This document shows positions 1-4,773 of a stretch of 7,481 nucleotides of DNA, one piece after another. The notes under the pieces were generated by a model. That model had not been told where the DNA came from. It saw only the letters and a program-made list of their open reading frames with translations, and searched no databases. The position numbers and the translations under genes are program-made. The number at the start of each line of letters is the position of its first letter. The first letter of the stretch is position 1. Origin of the DNA: an uncultured Erysipelotrichaceae bacterium (lineage in GTDB: Bacteria > Bacillota_I > Bacilli_A > Erysipelotrichales > Erysipelotrichaceae); assembly GCA_905201565.1 (NCBI GenBank), contig CAJKOS010000088.1:1-7481 (forward strand), given 5' to 3'.

Positions 1-55
1 CATACTGATTGGCAGCTGTAGCGCCGCCCCATAAGAAACCTTTTGGAAAACTCAT
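1..55 (-). CDS. GH1 6-phospho-beta-glucosidase, N-terminal fragment (cut by window edge)
   Basis: Read on the minus strand from ATG at 55-53, this gives MSFPKGFLWGGATAANQY before the window ends. The FLWGGATAANQ block is the hallmark start of glycosyl hydrolase family 1, where the Gln of the first beta-strand contacts the glycon sugar. The form with ATAANQ after FPK is most common among 6-phospho-beta-glucosidases, cytoplasmic enzymes that split phosphorylated beta-glucosides imported by PTS transporters. The start is fixed by an AAGGAGG ribosome site (plus positions 64-70) ending 8 nt upstream. Only 18 of roughly 460-480 codons are visible, so catalytic residues cannot be checked and a plain beta-glucosidase is not excluded. 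Family assignment is firm; substrate is inferred. Confidence 0.82.
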   Translation of the reverse strand, partial: MSFPKGFLWGGATAANQY

Positions 56-76
56 GTTTCTTCCTCCTTTGGTTTT

Positions 77-82
77 ATTATA
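77..82 (-). promoter_or_regulatory. -10 box for the GH1 gene
   Basis: A perfect TATAAT is read on the minus strand, about 21 nt before the GH1 start codon. Transcription would begin near position 70, leaving a leader of about 15 nt that holds just the ribosome site. No good -35 hexamer lies at 16-18 nt, which suggests dependence on an activator or a weak promoter. Confidence 0.45.
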
Positions 83-117
83 CAAAAGGGAGAAAGAAAA
101 CGAGAGTAAGACAGAAA

Positions 118-146
118 GAGAAAAAAACCGCTTTATCAAGCGGCTT
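118..146 (-). terminator. Rho-independent terminator of tRNA-Lys
   Basis: On the minus strand a 6-bp stem CCGCTT/AAGCGG with a GATA loop (128-143) is followed directly by seven T residues (127-121). It begins about 10 nt past the tRNA CCA end, so it terminates a single-gene tRNA transcript and separates it from the GH1 promoter. Confidence 0.85.
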
Positions 147-156
147 GTGTTTTGAA

Positions 157-232
157 TGGTGACTCCTGAGGGACTCGAACCCTCGACCCACTGATTAAGA
201 GTCAGTTGCTCTACCAACTGAGCTAAGGAGTC
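157..232 (-). tRNA. tRNA-Lys (anticodon CTT)
   Basis: The minus strand folds into a complete 76-nt cloverleaf. The acceptor stem GACTCCT/AGGAGTC is perfect over 7 bp, and the D arm is GCTC/GAGC. The anticodon stem ACTGA/TCAGT carries loop CTCTTAA, and the T arm GAGGG/CCCTC has loop TTCGAGT. Within the anticodon loop, T33 is followed by CTT (plus positions 199-197), which reads the lysine codon AAG. Discriminator base A and the CCA end are encoded in the DNA (160-157). The gene has its own promoter upstream and a terminator immediately downstream, so it appears to be transcribed alone. Confidence 0.97.
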
Positions 233-251
233 ATTTCCTGTGTGCTTGATT

Positions 252-279
252 ATTATAACGCTGACAGGAAATAATGCAA
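252..279 (-). promoter_or_regulatory. Promoter of tRNA-Lys
   Basis: On the minus strand a perfect TATAAT (plus 257-252) lies 16 nt after a TTGCAT hexamer (plus 279-274), a partial match to TTGACA. Predicted transcription start is near 245, giving a 5' leader of about 12 nt before the mature tRNA end at 232, which is a normal arrangement for a tRNA gene. Confidence 0.55.
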
Positions 280-362
280 CAACTTTTGTGCATTTTTGAA
301 AAGATTTTTTTCATGGATGGCATCGTAAAAGTTTTACCGTTTTTTTCTCTCTTTAAAAGTGT

Positions 363-386
363 AAAAAGAACCGGCAAGAGCCTTTT
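363..386 (-). terminator. Weak imperfect terminator after the 60-residue ORF
   Basis: On the minus strand, AAAAGGC-TCTT-GCC is followed after a short GG bulge by TTCTTTTT. It lies 25-48 nt past the stop codon of the small ORF. The stem is only three GC pairs plus outer A-T pairs, so this is a weak candidate. Confidence 0.28.
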
Positions 387-410
387 GTGAGGTGGCTGTA
401 GTGAAATTTG

Positions 411-593
411 TTATTTCTGCAATGCTGCATGGCGCAGAAACAAAGGGAAGCGAGCCGCCTTTTCAGGTTGAATGACTTCTTTTGGTTGTGCTGGTTTTGT
501 TTCCTCAATGTACAGGGCATCAAAAGAAGTGCGCAGTGACTCATAGAGTTCAAGCGGGGAGAGTTCAGATGCGTAAATAACTGTTTTGTTCAT
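411..593 (-). CDS. Small orphan protein, 60 aa, unknown function
   Basis: Not recognised. The start is supported by an AGAAGG ribosome site (plus 604-599) 5 nt before the ATG. The protein has no signal peptide or membrane segment. The N-terminal half (residues 1-31) is mildly amphipathic and acidic, with the run SPLELYESLRTSFDALYIEE. The middle is Pro/Gln/Lys-rich (residues 33-46), and the C-terminal end is basic and hydrophobic, ending in RHAALQK. The composition looks like a short helical module with a linker and a tail, as in small regulators or adaptor peptides, but no family can be named. The gene is divergently arranged with the aldo/keto reductase homologue, and their shared upstream region carries two inverted repeats. 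A different frame also open on this strand has no ribosome site and is less likely to be the real gene. Confidence 0.6.
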   Translation of the reverse strand: MNKTVIYASELSPLELYESLRTSFDALYIEETKPAQPKEVIQPEKAARFPLFLRHAALQK

Positions 594-620
594 AGTAACC
601 TTCTTTCTTTGTGAGTGAAG

Positions 621-626
621 AATATA
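621..626 (-). promoter_or_regulatory. Candidate -10 box for the 60-residue ORF
   Basis: TATATT on the minus strand matches the -10 consensus at 5 of 6 positions and sits 27 nt before the start codon. No recognisable -35 hexamer is present; the region where one would sit overlaps the inverted repeat at 645-662. Confidence 0.3.
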
Positions 627-644
627 ATAAAAAAGCTTTCTATG

Positions 645-662
645 TGTACTTGTGTTTGTACA
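645..662. promoter_or_regulatory. Inverted repeat TGTAC-N8-GTACA, possible operator
   Basis: Perfect 5-bp arms are separated by 8 nt, an 18-bp dyad typical in size for a dimeric helix-turn-helix repressor site. It covers the expected -35 region of the minus-strand small gene and lies about 46 bp upstream of the -10 box of the plus-strand reductase homologue. No regulator gene is visible in the window, so the function is inferred from geometry only. Confidence 0.35.
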
Positions 663-676
663 ATAAAAGAATTCAT

Positions 677-693
677 CGTTTCTACACGAAACG
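677..693. promoter_or_regulatory. Inverted repeat CGTTTC-TACAC-GAAACG, possible operator or leader hairpin
   Basis: Perfect 6-bp arms around a 5-nt centre. It sits 16-32 bp upstream of the TATAAT at 709, exactly over the -35 region of the reductase homologue's promoter, where no consensus -35 is found. This placement fits an activator or repressor site better than a terminator, since no T-run follows. Confidence 0.4.
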
Positions 694-708
694 GGTAATG
701 TAATGGAG

Positions 709-714
709 TATAAT
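709..714 (+). promoter_or_regulatory. -10 box for the aldo/keto reductase homologue
   Basis: A perfect TATAAT 17 nt upstream of the ATG at 731. The predicted transcription start, near 721, falls on the ribosome site itself, giving an unusually short leader of about 10 nt. No -35 consensus is seen; the inverted repeat at 677-693 occupies that region. Confidence 0.38.
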
Positions 715-730
715 GAGTATGGAGGAAATA

Positions 731-1579
731 ATGAAAGAAATAAACGATACGATAACTACGCTCCATAACCGGATTGAGCTGCCTACGCTTGGTTACCGTG
801 TGATTGGTGCACATGGTCATGTGTATGAAAGAGTGCAGAAAGCGATCCGTGCCGGATACAGATTTTTTGATCTTTCTACAGAGCCTGAGGTAGAAAGTGA
901 ATTTGCCAGAGCATTAGAGGATAGTCCTATCAGCCGTGCAGATATTTTTCTGACGGTGAAGATTCCAAATGATGATCATGGGTTTAATGCAGCACAGCGT
1001 GCATTCAGGCAGAGTTTGAAGAGATTGAAGACGGATTATGTGGATTTGTTGTTAATAGACTGGCCAAATCCAAAGAAGTTCCGTGATAGTTATGAGACAA
1101 CTTCTGTTGAGACATGGCGTGCCCTGGAGTCTGCGTATAAAAGTGGTGCAGCACGTGCAATTGGTGTAGCCAATTATGAAGCAAGACATATTGAATATCT
1201 TCTTGAACATGTAGAGATTGCACCAATGGTCAATGAAGCAAGGATTTATCCAGGTTTCCCATTTACCGATAATCTGACTTGTGCAAGGGAACACAGGATT
1301 CTGACTGTTGGCTATATGCCGGTGGAATATGAAAAGGTATTACAGTCCAGAGAGATTGGTATCTTTGCCGAGAAATACCATGCTACACCGGAACAGATCT
1401 GTATTCAGTACCTGTTTCATAAAGGTTGTATTGCATTAGCGTATGGAGAGGATGAGGAGAAGCTGCAGAGCAACTTCCTTGCTTACAATGTAAGGCTTGA
1501 GGACAATGATGTGAAGTACATGGATGTGATGAAGAATTATGGTCCTGCTAACATCAATCCGGATGAAGCTGATTTCTAA
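731..1579 (+). CDS. Aldo/keto reductase-fold protein with degenerate active site
   Basis: The 282-residue protein has the length and blocks of an AKR (beta/alpha)8 barrel: GYRFFD near residue 42, TVKIPNDDHG near 75, the YVDLLLIDWPNP strand at 103-114, AIGVANYE near 143, and the EKYHATPEQICIQYLF block. The catalytic tetrad (Asp-Tyr-Lys-His) is only half kept. Asp47 and Lys77 are present, but the Tyr position is Pro52 and the His position is Asp110. The Lys-Ser that grips NADPH phosphate in the C-terminal part reads Tyr-Gly. A normal oxidoreductase reaction is therefore unlikely, and a pseudoenzyme or altered chemistry is inferred. ATG 731 is chosen because GGAGG at 721-725 lies 5 nt upstream. 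An in-frame ATG at 713 would place that ribosome site inside the gene. It is transcribed alone, convergent with the MATE gene. Confidence 0.9.
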   Translation: MKEINDTITTLHNRIELPTLGYRVIGAHGHVYERVQKAIRAGYRFFDLSTEPEVESEFARALEDSPISRADIFLTVKIPNDDHGFNAAQRAFRQSLKRLKTDYVDLLLIDWPNPKKFRDSYETTSVETWRALESAYKSGAARAIGVANYEARHIEYLLEHVEIAPMVNEARIYPGFPFTDNLTCAREHRILTVGYMPVEYEKVLQSREIGIFAEKYHATPEQICIQYLFHKGCIALAYGEDEEKLQSNFLAYNVRLEDNDVKYMDVMKNYGPANINPDEADF

Positions 1580-1582
1580 ATG

Positions 1583-1613
1583 AAAAGGGTCTGTCGTTAT
1601 GACAGATCCTTTT
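1583..1613. terminator. Bidirectional terminator between reductase homologue and MATE genes
   Basis: A 13-bp stem with one G-T wobble (AAAAGGGTCTGTC at 1583-1595 with its partner at 1601-1613) and a 5-nt loop GTTAT. It has T residues at its 3' end on both strands. It starts 4 nt after the reductase homologue stop and ends 2 nt from the MATE stop, so it serves both convergent genes. Confidence 0.88.
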
Positions 1614-1614
1614 G

Positions 1615-2982
1615 TTAACCGTTCATTTTGTTGAGAATGGCTTCCTGTTCGAGTTTTTGTGTGACTAACTTCATACAGTAGAGGTAAGCCGGAATGAGGT
1701 AGAGGATAGCAGATGTCCAGGCTGTCTGGTCTGCCCAGGTGATGGCGTCATAGCCAAACATCGGGACAAAGACAAGGGAGACAAATGTTCTCGCAAACAT
1801 TTCGACTACACCGCCAAAGACGGCTGTTGTGGAATAGCCAAGTCCCTGGATGGACATTCTGGAGACGATGAGTATGCCAAGTATCGGATAGAAGTATCCC
1901 ATTCTTCTCAGGTAGAGGGCACTGGCGTCAAGAACTGCACTTTCTTCGGCAGAGACAAAGAACAAGGAGAGTGTTCTGCCAAGGGTGATCATGACAAGGC
2001 AGGCAACGATGCCATAGGTGATAGAAATGGCAAGCCCTGACTTATATCCCTGGCGTATGCGATCCAGTCTGATGGCACCGTAGTTTTGGGAAATGAAGGT
2101 GGAGACACCTGCGCCGATGGCGTCAAACGGACACATCATGAGTTGCTTGATGCGCATGCCTGCAGTAAATCCGGAGACATAGGTTGTGCCAAGGGCATTG
2201 TTGCTGGATTGCATGACCATGGAGCCGATGGCTGTGATGGAGAATTGTAATCCCATTGGAATGCCCATCCCGAGCAATGTCAGACAGTTTGCGCTTGACA
2301 TGGTGCGTTCGGATTTATGGACATGGAGAGTTGGTACTTTCTTGGCAATGTAGAGAAGGCAGAGAATGCCGGATAGTCCTTGCGAAAAGATGGTCGCAAT
2401 AGCTGCTCCTGCACATCCCCAGTGGAGTACGAGGATACAGAAGAAGTCAAGACCGATGTTCAATATGGCAGAGAAGGCAAGGAAGAGAAACGGTGTTCTT
2501 GAATCTCCGATGGCACGGAGTATGGAAGAGAGGTAGTTGTAGAGAAGGGTGAATGGTATGCCAAGGAAGATGATGATGAGGTAAGCGTAGGCGTCATTGT
2601 AGAGTTCGCTGTTGACTTGCAGAATGTTGAGAATAGTTGGACATAGAAGGGCGGAAAGGGCTGTGATAAGGATGGCGAGGATGGCTGTTAATATACTGCC
2701 ATTGAAGATGTACCGCTGCATCGTTTCTATGTCTTTTGCACCAAAGCGCTGGGCAATGGGGATGGCAAATCCCTGGGCTATGCCCATACAGAAACCTAGG
2801 ATCAGAAACTGGACACTGCTGGACGCCCCGACAGAGGCAAGGGCATTTGAACCGAGTGTCTGTCCGACAATGGCAGCGTCTGCCATGTTGTAGAATTGCT
2901 GGAATAAGTTGCCGAGGAGCAGGGGAATACTGAAGGAGAGAATCAGTTTCCACGGACTGCCTGTTGTCATTGTTTTTGCCAT
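1615..2982 (-). CDS. MATE family multidrug/cation efflux transporter
   Basis: This 455-residue protein is hydrophobic along its whole length, and its segments fit the 12 membrane helices of MATE exporters in two homologous halves (roughly residues 15-215 and 235-430). The N-terminal signature is clear: IPLLLGNLFQQFYNMADAAIVGQ around residues 19-41. It includes an acidic residue (Asp35) in helix 1 at the place where NorM-type pumps have their coupling Asp. The second half opens with GIPMGLQFSITAIGSMVMQ. MATE proteins use H+ or Na+ gradients to expel cationic compounds or secrete metabolites; the substrate cannot be told from sequence. GGAGG (plus 2995-2991) lies 8 nt before the ATG and fixes the start. 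No truncation or frameshift is seen. The gene is divergent from the Nudix gene. Confidence 0.95.
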   Translation of the reverse strand: MAKTMTTGSPWKLILSFSIPLLLGNLFQQFYNMADAAIVGQTLGSNALASVGASSSVQFLILGFCMGIAQGFAIPIAQRFGAKDIETMQRYIFNGSILTAILAILITALSALLCPTILNILQVNSELYNDAYAYLIIIFLGIPFTLLYNYLSSILRAIGDSRTPFLFLAFSAILNIGLDFFCILVLHWGCAGAAIATIFSQGLSGILCLLYIAKKVPTLHVHKSERTMSSANCLTLLGMGIPMGLQFSITAIGSMVMQSSNNALGTTYVSGFTAGMRIKQLMMCPFDAIGAGVSTFISQNYGAIRLDRIRQGYKSGLAISITYGIVACLVMITLGRTLSLFFVSAEESAVLDASALYLRRMGYFYPILGILIVSRMSIQGLGYSTTAVFGGVVEMFARTFVSLVFVPMFGYDAITWADQTAWTSAILYLIPAYLYCMKLVTQKLEQEAILNKMNG

Positions 2983-3007
2983 AATACATACCTCCGATGT
3001 GTATTAT
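2981..3007. promoter_or_regulatory. Inverted repeat ATAATACA-N11-TGTATTAT over the MATE promoter and start
   Basis: Perfect 8-bp arms (2981-2988 and 3000-3007) flank an 11-nt spacer that contains the MATE ribosome site. One arm overlaps the MATE -10 box and the other reaches the MATE start codon. A dimeric repressor bound here would block MATE transcription and lies 18 bp from the Nudix -10 box. Efflux-pump promoters are often controlled by TetR- or MarR-type repressors at such dyads, but no regulator gene lies nearby. Confidence 0.45.
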
Positions 3008-3011
3008 TATA
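3006..3011 (-). promoter_or_regulatory. -10 box of the MATE gene
   Basis: A perfect TATAAT on the minus strand, 23 nt upstream of the MATE ATG, with predicted start near 2999 and a short leader of about 17 nt containing GGAGG. The best -35 is a weak TTCATT 16 nt further upstream (plus 3033-3028). Confidence 0.45.
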
Positions 3012-3024
3012 GCTGGATTTGTTT

Positions 3025-3030
3025 TACAAT
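3025..3030 (+). promoter_or_regulatory. Candidate -10 box of the Nudix gene
   Basis: TACAAT matches the consensus at 5 of 6 positions, 19 nt before the ATG at 3050, giving a leader of about 13 nt that begins just before AGGAG at 3039-3043. No good -35 is present. It faces the MATE promoter, and the two overlap. Confidence 0.38.
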
Positions 3031-3049
3031 GAAGTCACAGGAGTTTGTT

Positions 3050-3691
3050 ATGGAAAAAGAACAGGTGAAATCATTGTTTGATTCGAAGTTTATCAAAGTT
3101 GTGGACATTCAATATGAGGAAGGCAAACACTATTACAATGCGACTAGAAGGGAGATGGAAGATCTTCCGTGCATGAAAAGTGATGAGGAATTTCAACACA
3201 TGGTGCCGGATGCGGTGTCTTGTGCGGTGATTTTAATGATGGAAGATGGTCCAAAGCTCTACATGTCTTATGAATACCGCTACCCTGCAGGCAGGTACTT
3301 GCTGAGTCCGGTGGCAGGTCTTGTGGATGAAGAGGACAGGGAAAGGGATGAACCACTATGTTCTGCTGCCAGGCGTGAGATTCAGGAAGAAACGGGTATT
3401 ACAGTGGGTGTTGGTGATCGTGTGTTTGTGGTCAATCCCCTTGTGTTCAGTACCCCTGGTATGAGTGATGAAAGCAATGGGATTGTGGCAGTTGTATGCA
3501 GTGATGTGCATGACTTGTCTGTTGATCAAAGTGGTGCAGTTGGTTCGGAGAAGTTTGCTGGGTACAGGCTTTTATCATTAGAAGAGGCACGTGAGTTGTT
3601 GTTGCGGGGCAGAGATGAGTATGGGAATTTCTTTCCGGTATATGGACTGGTTGTGCTGCAATATTTTGTGAGTGAACAATGGAGGGGTTAA
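3050..3691 (+). CDS. Nudix hydrolase, ADP-ribose pyrophosphatase-like
   Basis: This 213-residue protein carries a Nudix box starting at Gly90 (AGLVD) and ending in REIQEETGI (residues 109-117), with the metal-binding Glu residues intact. Nudix enzymes cleave nucleoside diphosphates linked to another group. The YEYRYPAG segment before the box and the long N-terminal strand region resemble the ADP-ribose/ADP-sugar pyrophosphatase branch, but the substrate is inferred. The box has five extra residues (EEDRERDE region) between its Gly and first Glu compared with the standard GX5EX7REUXEEXGU. ATG 3050 is preferred because AGGAG at 3039-3043 is 6 nt upstream. ATG 3029 and ATG 2909 in the same frame lack a ribosome site, and 2909 lies inside the opposite MATE gene. 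It is a single-gene transcript, closed by a hairpin overlapping its stop codon. Confidence 0.92.
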   Translation: MEKEQVKSLFDSKFIKVVDIQYEEGKHYYNATRREMEDLPCMKSDEEFQHMVPDAVSCAVILMMEDGPKLYMSYEYRYPAGRYLLSPVAGLVDEEDRERDEPLCSAARREIQEETGITVGVGDRVFVVNPLVFSTPGMSDESNGIVAVVCSDVHDLSVDQSGAVGSEKFAGYRLLSLEEARELLLRGRDEYGNFFPVYGLVVLQYFVSEQWRG

Positions 3692-3702
3692 CCCTTCTTT
3701 TT
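3681..3702 (+). terminator. Terminator overlapping the Nudix stop codon
   Basis: GGAGGGG (3681-3687) pairs with CCCTTCT (3692-3698) across a TTAA loop, a 7-bp stem with two G-T wobbles, followed by four more T residues. The stop codon TAA is in the loop, so the final codons of the gene form the left arm. Confidence 0.55.
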
Positions 3703-3740
3703 CATTACCTTCTGGTGGTGGAAATCTGTTACACTTTAGG

Positions 3741-3746
3741 TATAAC
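3741..3746 (+). promoter_or_regulatory. Candidate -10 box of the nitrilase-like/rhamnosidase operon
   Basis: TATAAC, 5 of 6 matches, lies 17 nt before the ATG of the nitrilase-like gene with GAGG (3752-3755) between. No convincing -35 hexamer. A short dyad TGTTA/TAACA (3727-3731 and 3743-3747) overlaps it. The preceding hairpin at 3681-3702 argues that a promoter is needed here. Confidence 0.35.
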
Positions 3747-3763
3747 AATTTGAGGAACAGACA

Positions 3764-4588
3764 ATGAAACTGGCAATGGTACAGATGTCCATGCGTAACA
3801 ACATGAACGAAAATTATAAGAAGTCTTTAGGTTATATCGAAGAAGCAGGTGGGAGTGATCTCTTGTTCTTTCCCCAGTTGCAATTCTCCCCGTATTTTCC
3901 ACAGATGAGTGGATTGAATGCATCTGTGGCTTTGAGCAGGGAGAGTGATGCCAGGATTAAAGGTATGGCATACCAGGCAGGGAAGCACCATATGTGTATT
4001 TCTCCCAATGTGTATCTGGAAGACCATGGCAAGCCTGCCTGTGCATCTTTGTTTTTTAACAAAGAGGGAGAGATGAAGGAGATTGCGGAGCAGATGCACC
4101 GCTTTAACCAGGAAAACCGGTATGAGAAAGAGTATTTCCGGGAAGGGAGAAGTGGTTTTGTAGTCCATGATGCAGGGTTTGCCAAAATTGGTGTTGTCAT
4201 TGGCAGTGACAGGTTATTCCCGGAGAGTGTCAGGTGTTGTGCTTTGCGGGAAGCAGAGCTTGTGATCATACCTGCTGCTATTACAACAGAGGAAGACCTT
4301 GAGATGGTGAAGTGGGAAATGCGTGTACAGGCAAAGGAGAACCAGGTGTTTATTGCTTTGTGCAACCGGGTTGGCAAGGAAGGAAAGCTTGTGTTTGCCG
4401 GGCATTCGTTTGTGGTAACACCGGATGGTTCATTGTTGTATGAGGCAGATGATACAGAGCAGTTGATACGGGTGAATGTGGACATTAAGGGTTGGAAGCA
4501 GAAGAAGTTTTCGTATCTTGATGAAAGATGTCCAATGTATTATGGGGTACTTGCCCAGGTGAAGGAGAACAGGAATGAGAATCGTTGA
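3764..4588 (+). CDS. Nitrilase-superfamily (carbon-nitrogen hydrolase) protein lacking the catalytic triad
   Basis: The 274-residue protein has the full length and order of blocks of a C-N hydrolase: MKLAMVQM at the N-terminus, DLLFFP near 32-37, a GE-x8-H segment at 102-112, KIGVVIGSDRLFPESVR at 141-157, and WEMRVQAKENQVFIALCNRVG near 188. All three catalytic positions (Glu, Lys, Cys) are changed: FPE reads FPQ (Gln38), the Lys two residues before the conserved His is Gln110, and the ICYD Cys is Gly147. The family's amide or nitrile hydrolysis through a Cys thioester is therefore not expected, and a binding or structural role is inferred. The ribosome site GAGG at 3752 supports the start. 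Its 3' end overlaps the rhamnosidase start by 14 nt, indicating translational coupling and joint expression. Confidence 0.9.
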   Translation: MKLAMVQMSMRNNMNENYKKSLGYIEEAGGSDLLFFPQLQFSPYFPQMSGLNASVALSRESDARIKGMAYQAGKHHMCISPNVYLEDHGKPACASLFFNKEGEMKEIAEQMHRFNQENRYEKEYFREGRSGFVVHDAGFAKIGVVIGSDRLFPESVRCCALREAELVIIPAAITTEEDLEMVKWEMRVQAKENQVFIALCNRVGKEGKLVFAGHSFVVTPDGSLLYEADDTEQLIRVNVDIKGWKQKKFSYLDERCPMYYGVLAQVKENRNENR

Positions 4589-4706
4589 TGAAAGAGTAAA
4601 TCATATGGATAATCCTTTGGGTTATCAGCTGGATAATCCGGATTTTTCCTGGCGGTTGGATGGAAATGCGGATGAGCGTGTAACAGACACAAGGATTACG
4701 CTGTAA
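4575..4706 (+). pseudogene. N-terminal fragment of GH78 alpha-L-rhamnosidase, before a frameshift
   Basis: ATG 4575 has AAGGAG at 4562-4567 seven nt upstream and overlaps the end of the nitrilase-like gene. The 43-residue product begins MRIVDERVNHMDNPLG and continues with PDFSWRLDG. This is the characteristic opening of cytoplasmic GH78 enzymes (a polypeptide normally running on to a TRYTWKV segment). It stops at TAA 4704-4706, straight after TDTRITL. The expected continuation (GWTDPDNLGTS, then LEPRTRYTWKV) is found in the +1 frame immediately downstream. The fragment and the body thus belong to one gene of about 910 residues, split by a net one-base gain or two-base loss near 4702. Either a recent mutation, a sequence error or recoding could explain it. 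Confidence 0.8.
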
Positions 4707-4712
4707 GGAAGA
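4697..4712 (+). other. Frameshift site in the rhamnosidase gene
   Basis: Frame 0 reads ATT ACG CTG TAA, while the frame that matches the rest of the protein reads TGT AAG GAA GAT. Restoring two bases to give CTG TGT AAG would join the halves without a stop, as expected if one TG or GT unit was lost from a short TGTG run. A Shine-Dalgarno-like AAGGA at 4691-4695 precedes the TAA, but CTG is a poor slip codon for +1 movement. Confidence 0.6.
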
Positions 4713-4773
4713 TGGGGAGGCTGGTGATACCGGATGGACAGATCCGGATAATCTTGGTACCAGTGTAGCAGCA

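Noticed and set aside
274..293. Imperfect dyad ATGCA/TGCAT at the tRNA promoter
   Set aside because: The arms are five bases and overlap the -35 region of a tRNA promoter, which is rarely regulated by a specific repressor.
325..337. Palindrome GTAAAAGTTTTAC upstream of tRNA-Lys
   Set aside because: It is AT-only apart from its ends, has a one-base centre unsuited to a hairpin, and is not near a start site; simple AT-richness can explain it.
353..553. A 66-codon minus-strand frame overlapping the 60-residue ORF
   Set aside because: It has no ribosome site, is Cys/His/Asn-rich in a non-protein-like way, and overlaps the better supported 411-593 frame.
713..730. ATG 713 as start of the reductase homologue
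   Set aside because: It overlaps the TATAAT box and lies upstream of the GGAGG that serves ATG 731.
2612..2893. Plus-strand frames antisense to the MATE gene
   Set aside because: They mirror the codon structure of the strong MATE gene and lack ribosome sites.
2909..3049. An N-terminal extension of the Nudix protein from ATG 2909 or 3029
   Set aside because: No ribosome site precedes either; the extension runs through the MATE gene and both promoters, while ATG 3050 has AGGAG at ideal spacing.
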